Shown here: positions 23,086 to 31,604 of the stretch, piece by piece
Position numbering within the stretch: the first letter of the stretch is position 1
Layout of the letters: each line of letters starts with the position of its first letter
DNA from: Deltaproteobacteria bacterium
Lineage (GTDB): Bacteria > Myxococcota > B64-G9
NCBI GenBank assembly: GCA_019307065.1
Contig: JAFDKH010000063.1
Location: 1 to 43,273, forward strand
Length of the DNA: 43,273 bases
Direction of reading: 5' to 3'
Notes under the pieces: generated by a model
The model's input: the letters and a program-made list of their open reading frames with translations, nothing else
The model's database searches: none
Told to the model about the DNA's origin: nothing
Translations under genes and position numbers: made by a program

Positions 23086-24536
23086 AAGCGTTCACAATTT
23101 TCAAAAAAGAACTCGTCGATGTCATGCGCGATCGGCGCACGCTGATCTTCATGCTGATCATTCCAACCCTGTCGATACCGCTGCTGATGTGGATCACCAC
23201 CGAGCTGATGGTTCATTTTTCTGAAAAACTGGCCAAGGAGCAATCCAACGTCCTGGTGCTCAACCCCCAAGTGGCCCCCGAACTGGTGGCTGGACTGAAG
23301 GAGCGTTCGAATATCGTCGGCCGGACTCAGCGAATTGCCAAGCTCCTCGAAGAAAAGGGAATCTCGGAACAAGAGCTGAGTATGCTCAAGGGTGAGCCGC
23401 AAGGCTTTTTGAAACTACTCAAAGAACGCGGAGTCGACCCGACCGAACTGGCCGAGCAGTTACAGATCGTGTCTCAGGACGCTGAGTTCGAGTTCTCACC
23501 CTCCAGCATTATGGCGTCCGCGTTTCCGCCGAATTTCAATTTTATCACCGCGCTGCCGGATCACTTCGGCGATTTCAACGATCCGGAGCTAAAAGAACAG
23601 ATCTTGCTCGAGGCAGTCCGCCTGGAAGAAATAGCGGCAGCGATCGAATTCGACAAAGACACTCAAGCGCGCCTGGCCGCAGAAGACGACACCCTGGTGC
23701 GTGTCTTTTATCTGCAGACATCAGATCGCTCCTCGACCGCCCTGAGCGGACTGAAAACCATCTTCAGTTCACTGGGAAAGGATATCGCCGCCCAGAGAAT
23801 CCGCCATAACAACCTGCCCGGTGGATTTGCCAAACCAATCAAGGTGCGCTCCGAACGACTGCCGGGCCCGAGCTTGATAGTCAAGATCCTCTCACAGATC
23901 CTGCCATATTTGATTTTGATCTTCGCCATGCTGGGAGCTCTATATCCGGCAATCGACTTAGGCGCTGGAGAAAAAGAACGCGGAACTTTAGAAACATTGC
24001 TGGTCGCACCGGTCAGCCGGCTTTCGATTGTGCTGGGCAAATTCGGCGTGATCCTGGTAGCCGCCCTGGTGTCGGCCGTCCTAGCTACGGTCAGCCTGGC
24101 GATTTCTTTACAGGTCGGCGTCTTCTCGACGCTTTCGATGTTCAGCGAGGGCTCCTTTTCTTTCAGCCTGACCGAGGCCCTGGCGGCAATCTTGATGGTG
24201 GTTCCGGTTGCCTGCATCTTTGCCTCGCTGCTGTTGGCTATTTCGATTTTCGCCAAGAGCTTCAAAGAAGCTCAGTCGTATGCCAGCCCGCTGCAAATGG
24301 TCATCGTCATGCCGGCCTTCGTGTCTTTTATTCCCGGAGTGAAACTCGATTGGCTGACTTCATCGATTCCAGTCGTCAATATTTCTTTAGCTTTAAAAGA
24401 AATCTTCACCGGCAATCTCGATCAGCACTGGGCCCACGTCGGCGTGATTTTCCTGTCGACCAGCGTCTATGCCGGCTTGCTGTTGTGGTTCGCCACCTGG
24501 TGGTTTCAGCGCGAACAGGTCTTGTTTAGAAGTTGA
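23082..24536 (+). CDS. natB: ABC exporter permease, NatB-like
   Basis: 484 residues with the ABC-2/NatB layout. One transmembrane helix lies near 20-43 (FMLIIPTLSIPLLMW). A large extracytoplasmic domain of about 220 residues follows, with two helical stretches (LKERSNIVGRTQRIAKLLEE and similar). Five to six helices from about 272 to the end include GAGEKERGTLETLLVAPVSR, the diagnostic cytoplasmic loop of the family. It overlaps natA by four bases. Substrate unknown; sodium export is known for Bacillus NatAB, but distant relatives differ. Confidence 0.87.
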   Translation: MKAFTIFKKELVDVMRDRRTLIFMLIIPTLSIPLLMWITTELMVHFSEKLAKEQSNVLVLNPQVAPELVAGLKERSNIVGRTQRIAKLLEEKGISEQELSMLKGEPQGFLKLLKERGVDPTELAEQLQIVSQDAEFEFSPSSIMASAFPPNFNFITALPDHFGDFNDPELKEQILLEAVRLEEIAAAIEFDKDTQARLAAEDDTLVRVFYLQTSDRSSTALSGLKTIFSSLGKDIAAQRIRHNNLPGGFAKPIKVRSERLPGPSLIVKILSQILPYLILIFAMLGALYPAIDLGAGEKERGTLETLLVAPVSRLSIVLGKFGVILVAALVSAVLATVSLAISLQVGVFSTLSMFSEGSFSFSLTEALAAILMVVPVACIFASLLLAISIFAKSFKEAQSYASPLQMVIVMPAFVSFIPGVKLDWLTSSIPVVNISLALKEIFTGNLDQHWAHVGVIFLSTSVYAGLLLWFATWWFQREQVLFRS

Positions 24537-24601
24537 ATACCTGAAGCCGGACACAACAAAGTGTATTTGGAAATAGACAAACTAACCGAGGGAGGCAATT
24601 C

Positions 24602-25627
24602 ATGCGTTGTAGGCCACTTGGGCTCATACTGGCGGTTATTTTGATGACTCCATTCAATGAAGCCGGCGCCGGAGAGCTCGCCAAGCTCAAACCGTCAAAG
24701 ACGGTCGAGCTTCTCAACGGACGGCTGTCGATTCGCGTACCAGACAAGACCAAGCTCGAGCCCCGCCGGGCCAGCATCATGGCCGCCGAGGAATCGTCCG
24801 CCGAAGAGTCCCGGCTGGTGCTGCAGCTCGGCAAAGAAAAATTGGTGCTGATGGTCTACGAGATGTTCGCTCTGCAGGGCAAGGACCTGGGCCAGACGGT
24901 CAACGCCTACGTCAAGAGCTGGAAATCCAAAGCCGGGGAGACCTTCAAGGTCACACGCACCAGCACACCTCTGGCTGACTCGTATAGCATCGTACCTTCT
25001 GCGCTGGACACCACCGGCGAGGCCATATTCGTCCAGGGGGTTTTTTGCGGGCATACCGACGGCACCACCCAGTACCTGGCCTTCTACCTGAACCCGACCG
25101 CCGCCAAGGACGTGGTTGAAATCCGTAAACTCATCCGCAGCATGAGCGACAGCCTGCGGATTGGAAAGACAAAGCTCAGCATCGCAGCCGGCGATCGCAA
25201 ACTGGACATCATGCAGAAAGGGCGTCATTTGGTCATCAAGGTGCCTGACGGCTGGAGCAACACTCACCAGGAAGGGCCGGATTTTTTGCTTCACCGGCTT
25301 CACAAGCTGGCGCCGCTGGGCGCACCTGCGCCCGCCATCGGTGTATATGTCGGCGGACATCCCAGCTACTACCATCGCCGTATAGCAGCGGCCAAGAAGA
25401 CTCTAAAGCAGATCAAGGGCAAACTGCTGGGGCAATCGGTCGAGTGGCAGGATTATTCCGTTCCTTCTCCGGATGGCAAGACAACGACTTTCTCCCGCGA
25501 GGTCTTCCTGCGACTACCGGACAGCGATCGCTTATTGCTGCACATTTCTGCCAGCGCGCAGACCAAAAAAGATCTGACAAACCTGATCGGCCTGCTCGAG
25601 AAGTTGAAGTTGGTCAAGGGGAAGTAG
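24602..25627 (+). CDS. secreted protein with a duplicated domain, function unknown
   Basis: 341 residues; GGGAGG precedes the ATG and a Sec signal ends near NEAGAG (23). Two similar halves can be seen: ELLNGRLSIRVPDKTKLEP (about 36-55) and IMQKGRHLVIKVPDGWSNTH (about 202-222). Each is followed by a beta-rich region and a closing helix (VEIRKLIRSMSDSLRIGK; LTNLIGLLEKLKLVKGK). The pattern of 'rlsi.vP.gw' plus a final helix resembles small lipoprotein-like folds of the DcrB/PsbP kind, but I cannot assign a family. It stands 65 bases after natB and is convergent with the next gene. Confidence 0.72.
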   Translation: MRCRPLGLILAVILMTPFNEAGAGELAKLKPSKTVELLNGRLSIRVPDKTKLEPRRASIMAAEESSAEESRLVLQLGKEKLVLMVYEMFALQGKDLGQTVNAYVKSWKSKAGETFKVTRTSTPLADSYSIVPSALDTTGEAIFVQGVFCGHTDGTTQYLAFYLNPTAAKDVVEIRKLIRSMSDSLRIGKTKLSIAAGDRKLDIMQKGRHLVIKVPDGWSNTHQEGPDFLLHRLHKLAPLGAPAPAIGVYVGGHPSYYHRRIAAAKKTLKQIKGKLLGQSVEWQDYSVPSPDGKTTTFSREVFLRLPDSDRLLLHISASAQTKKDLTNLIGLLEKLKLVKGK

Positions 25628-25635
25628 GATAAACT

Positions 25636-26373
25636 TCAGAGCCGGGCCTTGTGGAGATAATCCCAATCCGAGCTGTAGAATTTCTTGATGTTGGCATCCA
25701 GACCGGGCTTGAGGGCAAAGGGCAGTTGATCGTTGTAGTAGAGCTTAGCGCTCAACTCGCGTACGTGATCGTCTAAGAACTTGAGGATTGGTAAATCGGG
25801 TTTGCACAAGACTACCGGGGTACACTCCGCGACCTGCTTGGTTTTTATGTCTCTTGGGTCCAGGAGCAGGTAATCCGCCTGACAGGTGAGTGTCAACCCG
25901 GATTTCACAGTGTGCTCGGGCTTAACCCATAGATCATTGCTGATCTCCTTCTTAGAAAACCGCAGCACAAAACCATTCGGCGTTTTTTCGAGTTTGCCCT
26001 TCCAGGCAATCCGCACCCGCGAGTCGTTGTGGGAGAAATCACGCTTGCCCTGTTTGTACGACCCGAGAGAAGGCCCGAAAGTGTGCGAGTGAAACAAGTC
26101 GAGTTTTAAAGTGGCCTTGCCCCCGGCGGCAACCTTGATGTCCAGCGTGCCGACCTCGCCGAAACTCTCCATCGAGCGCGAACAGCCGTGCTCCCGGCCC
26201 ACGTAGAAATGATAGCGCAGCTCGAAGGGGGTCTGGGGAATCACGGATCCGGACCCCTTACAGATGCGTCGCTTGGGCTCATCGTCCAAAGGACCCGCCC
26301 TGGCACCGCTTACCACCATTGTGACACACAGCAAAAACAGACCCGAGCGTAGCCTCATGAATCGATTGGGCAT
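25636..26373 (-). CDS. secreted protein of unknown family
   Basis: 245 residues with a signal peptide (LFLLCVTMVVSGARAG). Mature cysteines (RRICKGSG, EHGCSRS, LTCQADY, AECTPVVLC) suggest two or more disulfides in the periplasm. The body is beta-rich (GTLDIKVAAGGKATLKLDLF). No family recognised. It begins 10 bases after the DUF4476 gene, so the two are probably one transcript. Confidence 0.7.
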   Translation of the reverse strand: MPNRFMRLRSGLFLLCVTMVVSGARAGPLDDEPKRRICKGSGSVIPQTPFELRYHFYVGREHGCSRSMESFGEVGTLDIKVAAGGKATLKLDLFHSHTFGPSLGSYKQGKRDFSHNDSRVRIAWKGKLEKTPNGFVLRFSKKEISNDLWVKPEHTVKSGLTLTCQADYLLLDPRDIKTKQVAECTPVVLCKPDLPILKFLDDHVRELSAKLYYNDQLPFALKPGLDANIKKFYSSDWDYLHKARL

Positions 26374-26383
26374 GCCTGGCCTT

Positions 26384-27010
26384 TCACTTCAGCAACTCTT
26401 TCGCCTTCTTCTTGTCGCCTTCGAATTCGAAGTGGTTGAGGATCTGATAGCTATTCCCTGGGTCAGACAGTTTCTTGGCTGTCAGTTCGACGACTTTGAT
26501 CTTTCCCTCTGAGAAATCTAATGCATCAATCAACTTACCGACTTGTTTGACCGAGAAGTGTGTGCCCTTCACCGCCATTTCGAGTATTCGAATTTTTTCG
26601 TCTTCGAACGAGGCTTCTTTAACCGATTTGAGAAGCTGCTCGAAATCGCCACCAGATGTGACGACCTTGGTGGGAGCAGGAGACGACGCCTCGCCTGCTC
26701 CTATTTTAATGATGCTGGTGTAGTTCGCCTTTGGTTCCAGCTTCTTGCGCCAACGCAGCCCCGACGGCAAAAGGCAATCGAAGGTGTAGTAATATTTTGC
26801 TTGGGCCTTGAATTTGAAGGGTACCTCGAAATCCTTTTCCCCGAACCAGCTACTATCGCTTTTGACATTGCATTTAGCTCCTTCCGGGGAGACAACCTTG
26901 AAAATGGTGACATAACCCTCCATTTTGTGAGACCTCGTGAAGGACACATCTTCTGCCTGGGCGCCTACTGAAATTCCCAGCCCCAGTAGTAAAATAACGA
27001 TGTTTCTCAT
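26384..27010 (-). CDS. secreted DUF4476-domain protein
   Basis: 208 residues from the ATG at 27010, chosen because AGGAGG sits eight bases upstream; a longer start at 27037 would place the signal peptide internally. Signal: MRNIVILLLGLGISVGAQA. An N-terminal beta domain with two Cys (about 20-105) is followed by a helical DUF4476 domain: FEQLLKSVKEASFEDEKIRI, then FSVKQVGKLIDALDFSEGKI and ILNHFEFEGDKKKAKELL. DUF4476 occurs in secreted proteins of many Bacteroidota and deltaproteobacteria, without known function. It is upstream of and co-oriented with the preceding secreted gene. Confidence 0.8.
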   Translation of the reverse strand: MRNIVILLLGLGISVGAQAEDVSFTRSHKMEGYVTIFKVVSPEGAKCNVKSDSSWFGEKDFEVPFKFKAQAKYYYTFDCLLPSGLRWRKKLEPKANYTSIIKIGAGEASSPAPTKVVTSGGDFEQLLKSVKEASFEDEKIRILEMAVKGTHFSVKQVGKLIDALDFSEGKIKVVELTAKKLSDPGNSYQILNHFEFEGDKKKAKELLK

Positions 27011-27080
27011 TATCAAAACCTCCTTTTGATTATTCATGACGATTTACACTGGAAAAAATTCAAGATCTAAACAACCAAGA

Positions 27081-29669
27081 TCACCAATCGAGGGCCAGCG
27101 AGAGCGTGCCGCCGTGGAAGACGGCTGTGCCGCTCGGGCTGACATCTCCAAAGCTGCGGCCCTGGGCGCCTTTTTGGGGCCACATCGGCCCGACCAGGTA
27201 CATGGCCAGTAGCTGGATACCCAAATCGTGCCCGCCAAAGCGCCAGCCGACTCCAATTTCTCCCATGAAGCCGTGGGCATAGTCATCCTTAGCGTCGAAA
27301 TTCTCGTAAGAGTCCGGCTGGTCGGCCACCCAGGTAGTCAAGATATAGCGCCCGCCCAGCTTGAGCATCAGTCCCGATTCGTCACGCCCGGCAAAAAAGA
27401 CGTCGAAGCCGAAACGGACGCGCGGTGCAAAAACTCCCATGCCCAGACCGTAGTATGGGTTCCAGTACTTGAACAAAGGCCACATCAACAAGAAATCGAT
27501 TTCGGCAAAGTGATTTATGTTGCCGCCGTCGGTCGAGCCGGTCAGAGTGAAGACGTCCAAGTTGATCGCGAAACGCAAGCCTCCCTCGAACGAGAAGAAA
27601 CTGCCCGAGCTATTGTACGGAGATGAAAACTCGCAGGATGCAAGCATTTCGCCACTCCCGAGAGCGCTATCAGAGACGCCCTTGGGCATCGGCACCGCCT
27701 GCCTGACCGTGGTGCTTTTCGTGCCGTCGGCGCGCACCTCGGTATCGACCGCTACAAAAGAAGTGAACTTGGTCATCAGGTTGTACTTGAGCCCCAATTC
27801 GGTGACCTGGTCGATGATCGGTTGGTTTTGCGAACCGGGGGCCAGATTGTTCATATCAGCCAGGCGCATGATGCGCTGGCGGGCCCACAGATATCTCAGT
27901 GCCTCGTTCTGTTCGGATATGATCCCTTCCGAAACCGCCTGGCGGCCCTCGAGTTTCTGGCCCGGTACGTGTCCGCGGATGACAACCGAACCGCGCGGCT
28001 GGCCGCGATATTTACCGAAGACCACCACCGGGCGCTGGGCGAACAGATCCGGGACTGCAATCGGCTCCAGATCGTAAGCGTCAAACTCCTCGAATTCGAC
28101 CGAGATGCCCTGCATTAGCGGGGCCGATATATACTCCTTGAATCGCGCGGCTTGCTTTTCTGCTTCTGCTCCGCCCAGCACGATAAAAGGCTCACCATGA
28201 CCGGCCCGGGCCATGCCTTCGATCAGAAACCGGTTGACCGATGAGCCGATTCCAAATGCAAACAAGTTGGCCTTGCCCATATTCTCGCGAATCACATCGA
28301 AGCTTTCCTTCTCGACCCCCACATAGCCGTCGGTAATAACAACAATGATGCGGGCGGTACCTTCCCTGCGCCGCAGGGCTAAGGCCTTTCGCAGAGCAGG
28401 CAACAGGTTCGTCCCGCCCCCGCCGCTGCTTTCGCAGACAAATCGCAGGCCCTGGCGTATATTTCGCCTGGTTGCCAAAAGCGAACGTCGCGCAAGAACA
28501 TCGCTGCCGCCGGCAAACAAAATCACGTTGAAAAATTCGTCGGCATTCAATCCCGACAACAGGTCATCCATTAACTGCTTGGAAACATCCAGGGGGAAAC
28601 CGTCCATCGAACCCGAGACGTCGACGATGAAGATATACTCGCGCGGAACGATGTCTCCACTCCTGATTCTTTCCGGCGGCTCCATCATCAATAAGAAAAA
28701 GTTCTCGTCTTGGCCGGGATACAAGAGCATACCGCTGGCGATTTGCGGACCGCTGAATGAATAGCGCAAGACAAAATCGCGGTTGGCGGCTTGATTATCT
28801 TCGGCCAGATTGACTTTAACCTCGCCGTCACTGATGAACTCGGTTTCGATCTTGTGGCTGGGGCTGACGATTCCTTGGACCGGAACACCGGATCGCAGGC
28901 CGATATCCAGACCGAAAGAATAGGGCGCCGCTTGCCCGCCGTGTAGATAGGGAGTCTCGACCCACTTCTCGGTCTCCGGGGCGCCGTCTTTAACAACAGT
29001 TGAATAGCGCGGGCCGACCACGGTCGGGTAGACGAACTCGTAGATATTGTCTTCTGGAACCAGCAATTCGGTAAAGCTGAACTCAACCTTGATCTGATCG
29101 CCGGGCAATATGTTGGCCACGTTCATCTGAAACACATTCGGCCGCTGTTGTTCGAGCAGTGAGGCGGTGCGCCCTTCACGCTTGGCCTTTTCGTAGGTCT
29201 CGCGGGCCTGCTCGCGCTTCATGATCTGGGCCTCGATTATTCGCTCGCCGACCGTCATGCGCATGGCGTAAACGGCAGCTCGGGTCGAAGAGGGGAATAT
29301 GTAGACGGCTTCAAGGATGTTATCGCCTTCGTTCTTGTATACCTGGGTTACTTTTACGTTAGCGATCACACCGGCAATTTGAATGTCGGCCCGGGTGCTC
29401 TTGAGCGGCAGGCGATCTGTCTCGGGGTCGTCGGAAAAGACGAAGAAGTACGGAGAAAGCGTCTTGTCACCTTGCTGCGGAACGCTTTGTATGGCGGCCT
29501 TGTAAAAACGCGCGCGCGGATTAGATTTTTCAACCAGGGCGGGCTGAACCTGCGTTTCTTGGTCGGCCAAAGTCAAAGGCGACACCTGAACAATAAAAAC
29601 AGCCGCGATCAGGGCAAGGCAGTTGCGCCGTAAACTCGTGGTCATTACGCTCGAATCGGTGCTTGGCAT
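27081..29669 (-). CDS. VIT/VWA-domain secreted protein with barrel-like C-terminus
   Basis: 862 residues from the ATG at 29669, preceded by GGAGGGGAGG; an upstream TTG/ATG start is less likely. A signal peptide ends near LTLADQ. A VIT (inter-alpha-trypsin-inhibitor-like) domain spans about 70-200 (KVTQVYKNEGDNILEAVYIF, YEKAKREGRTASLLEQQRPN). A von Willebrand A domain begins near 345 with a MIDAS motif (DVSGSMDG) and ends near 510. From about 670 the sequence turns into alternating beta strands (LRFAINLDVFTLTG, GEIGVGWRFGGHDLGIQLLA) ending in DW, like an opacity-type outer-membrane barrel. Related VIT/VWA proteins usually end in a transmembrane/sortase-like tail, absent here. It follows the TerB gene by 36 bases. 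Confidence 0.86.
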   Translation of the reverse strand: MPSTDSSVMTTSLRRNCLALIAAVFIVQVSPLTLADQETQVQPALVEKSNPRARFYKAAIQSVPQQGDKTLSPYFFVFSDDPETDRLPLKSTRADIQIAGVIANVKVTQVYKNEGDNILEAVYIFPSSTRAAVYAMRMTVGERIIEAQIMKREQARETYEKAKREGRTASLLEQQRPNVFQMNVANILPGDQIKVEFSFTELLVPEDNIYEFVYPTVVGPRYSTVVKDGAPETEKWVETPYLHGGQAAPYSFGLDIGLRSGVPVQGIVSPSHKIETEFISDGEVKVNLAEDNQAANRDFVLRYSFSGPQIASGMLLYPGQDENFFLLMMEPPERIRSGDIVPREYIFIVDVSGSMDGFPLDVSKQLMDDLLSGLNADEFFNVILFAGGSDVLARRSLLATRRNIRQGLRFVCESSGGGGTNLLPALRKALALRRREGTARIIVVITDGYVGVEKESFDVIRENMGKANLFAFGIGSSVNRFLIEGMARAGHGEPFIVLGGAEAEKQAARFKEYISAPLMQGISVEFEEFDAYDLEPIAVPDLFAQRPVVVFGKYRGQPRGSVVIRGHVPGQKLEGRQAVSEGIISEQNEALRYLWARQRIMRLADMNNLAPGSQNQPIIDQVTELGLKYNLMTKFTSFVAVDTEVRADGTKSTTVRQAVPMPKGVSDSALGSGEMLASCEFSSPYNSSGSFFSFEGGLRFAINLDVFTLTGSTDGGNINHFAEIDFLLMWPLFKYWNPYYGLGMGVFAPRVRFGFDVFFAGRDESGLMLKLGGRYILTTWVADQPDSYENFDAKDDYAHGFMGEIGVGWRFGGHDLGIQLLAMYLVGPMWPQKGAQGRSFGDVSPSGTAVFHGGTLSLALDW

Positions 29670-29705
29670 ACTCGGCCTCCCCTCCAAAAGACGGATAATA
29701 GGGCA

Positions 29706-30290
29706 CTATTCAGCTTTTTTTAGTACCGCCAGATATTCGCGGAACTCTGTTTTCACCGAAGTGTACTCGTCCGTGGTCAGGTTTAGCTCTGAGGCAATCT
29801 GACTGATCTCATTGTCTTCAATCGTCGAGATAGACAAATCGGCAGCCGCCACGCCAAATAGACATTTCAGCAAGGCATGCTTTTGCTGGCGAGTCGCCAT
29901 TTCACCGAATTCGCGGGTAACTAAGAAGTTCTCAGTGCCGCCGAACATCGTCTTTTGCGTTTTGGCCATTTGCACAACGATCAGCGCCTGGCTTTCTTCA
30001 AGACCCCCCTGCTGCATGACAATCCGCTCCATCTCGCGGGTTTCTTCGTCGCTGATATCCAAATCGGCATGCGCAACCCGGCTGAGCAAGTAGGCAAACG
30101 AAGCGACATATTTTGCCTTTGTGGGTTCCATCTGATCCAGCTCTTTGACTATCTTTCTGACTGTTTCGGTTTGAGAGCTGGTTTCATGATCGGACTGTTG
30201 ATCTTTCTGGCTAGTATGGCCGGGCTTGCAGTGATTGACAAGCTCGTCAGGCAGTTTTATAAAGACGGATCGGAGGTCATCATCAACCAT
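29706..30290 (-). CDS. TerB-domain (tellurite-resistance-like) protein
   Basis: The TerB-like helical domain is clear: ASFAYLLSRVAHADLDISDE, ETREMERIV, LLKCLFGVAAADLSISTIED, EISQIASELNLT. Each AHADLxIS and AAADLSIS loop holds the paired acidic residues that bind metal in TerB-type folds. The start is uncertain. The ATG at 30290 gives 194 residues but overlaps the divergent lysine-ketoglutarate reductase start by two bases. The ATG at 30131 gives 141 residues but cuts a helix (TETVRKIVKELD) that relatives appear to keep. Neither has a good ribosome site. TerB domains are linked to stress and membrane-associated complexes; the role here is unknown. It is co-oriented with the VIT/VWA gene. Confidence 0.78.
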   Translation of the reverse strand: MVDDDLRSVFIKLPDELVNHCKPGHTSQKDQQSDHETSSQTETVRKIVKELDQMEPTKAKYVASFAYLLSRVAHADLDISDEETREMERIVMQQGGLEESQALIVVQMAKTQKTMFGGTENFLVTREFGEMATRQQKHALLKCLFGVAAADLSISTIEDNEISQIASELNLTTDEYTSVKTEFREYLAVLKKAE

Positions 30291-31590
30291 GAAAATTGGG
30301 ATTCGAAGAGAAGACAAAAACATCTGGGAGCGCCGAGTACCGTTAACTCCCGAACATGTTAAAAAAATCATTGGCGCGGGTGTCGAGGTCGTGGTTCAGC
30401 CGTCCGGTATTCGGGCCCTTAAAGAAGCCGCCTATCGCGACGCCGGAGCGCAGATCGACGAGGATCTTTCGAGCTGCCGGGTGGTTTTCGCCGTCAAGGA
30501 GATCCCGGTCGAGCTATTTCGGAAAAACGGCGCCTATGTTTACTTCGCTCACGTCATCAAGGGCCAGCCACATAACATGCCCATGCTGAAAAAGCTGCTC
30601 GAGCTCGAATGCACCCTGATCGACTACGAAAAAGTTACTGACGACTCGGGCCGCCGCCTGGTGTTCTTTGGACGACATGCCGGCCTGGCCGGAATGATGG
30701 ATTCTCTCTGGGCCCTGGGCCGCCGCCTTGAGTCCGAGGGCTTTCAAACCCCGTTTAGCTTGCTCAAGGCAACCCACGAATATGCAGACCTCGACGAAGT
30801 CAAACTGGCGGTGCGGGATGTCGGCCAGAAGATTCGCCTCGAAGACCTGCCCGATCTGTATAATCCGATGGTTTTCGGGTTCGCCGGATATGGCAATGTC
30901 TCCCAGGGGGCCCAGGAAATCTTCGACCTACTGCCTCACAAAGAAATTTCACCCGAACAGCTAGCCAAGCGCAGCTACGAACCTGACGCGCGGCACTTGT
31001 ATAAAGTGGTCTTCAAAGAAGAACATATGGCAAAACCAAAAGACGCGGCCAAACAGTTCGAACTTCAGGAGTACTACGATCAACCCGAACTCTATCAGGC
31101 AAACTTTGCACAGTACGTGCCTCACCTAACCGCTTTGATTAATTGCATCTATTGGTCACCAAAATATCCGCGCCTGGTTACCAAAGAGCTGTTGCGCGCG
31201 ATCTGGTCAGGTGCGACTCCCCCGCGCCTGAAGATTCTCGGCGATATCTCCTGTGATGTCGAGGGAGCCCTGGAGTGTACTCTCAAGAGCACCGAGCCGG
31301 ACGATCCTGTCTTCGTCTACAAAGTGCAAGATGATTCGATTTTATCGGGAGTCGAAGGCGACGGGCCGGTTGTGCTGGCAGTCGACAATCTGCCCTGCGA
31401 ATTGCCGGTCGAGAGCTCTTGGGATTTCGGTAACGCTCTGATAGGTTTCGTGCCCGAGATTGCCCGGGCCGATTATTTTGCGAAATTCGAAGATTTGGCT
31501 CTGCCGGCTCCGATCAAGCGAGCTGTTATCGCGCACCGCGGAAAGCTGGCGCCTAATTACGAATACTTGTACGCAAAACTCGACGGCTAA
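30289..31590 (+). CDS. lysine-2-oxoglutarate reductase (saccharopine-forming), AASS N-half type
   Basis: 433 residues from the ATG at 30289 (GGAGG 13 bases upstream). It begins with the alanine dehydrogenase/PNT-like domain (IGIRREDKNIWERRVPLTPEHV), continues with VYFAHVIKGQPHNMPMLKKL and VFFGRHAGLAGMMDSLWALG, and has a Rossmann region with FGFAGYGNVSQGAQEIF. These are the hallmarks of the LKR half of eukaryotic alpha-aminoadipic semialdehyde synthase. Reaction: lysine plus 2-oxoglutarate plus NADPH to saccharopine. The partner saccharopine dehydrogenase is the next gene, 14 bases downstream, so lysine catabolism through the saccharopine route is encoded by two separate proteins rather than the usual fusion. 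Confidence 0.88.
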   Translation: MKIGIRREDKNIWERRVPLTPEHVKKIIGAGVEVVVQPSGIRALKEAAYRDAGAQIDEDLSSCRVVFAVKEIPVELFRKNGAYVYFAHVIKGQPHNMPMLKKLLELECTLIDYEKVTDDSGRRLVFFGRHAGLAGMMDSLWALGRRLESEGFQTPFSLLKATHEYADLDEVKLAVRDVGQKIRLEDLPDLYNPMVFGFAGYGNVSQGAQEIFDLLPHKEISPEQLAKRSYEPDARHLYKVVFKEEHMAKPKDAAKQFELQEYYDQPELYQANFAQYVPHLTALINCIYWSPKYPRLVTKELLRAIWSGATPPRLKILGDISCDVEGALECTLKSTEPDDPVFVYKVQDDSILSGVEGDGPVVLAVDNLPCELPVESSWDFGNALIGFVPEIARADYFAKFEDLALPAPIKRAVIAHRGKLAPNYEYLYAKLDG

Positions 31591-31604
31591 TAAGGAGGTT
31601 TAAA

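Noticed and set aside
27040..27075. Possible terminator after the VIT/VWA gene
   Set aside because: The two AAGATC elements are direct rather than inverted repeats, and no stable hairpin precedes the T-run.
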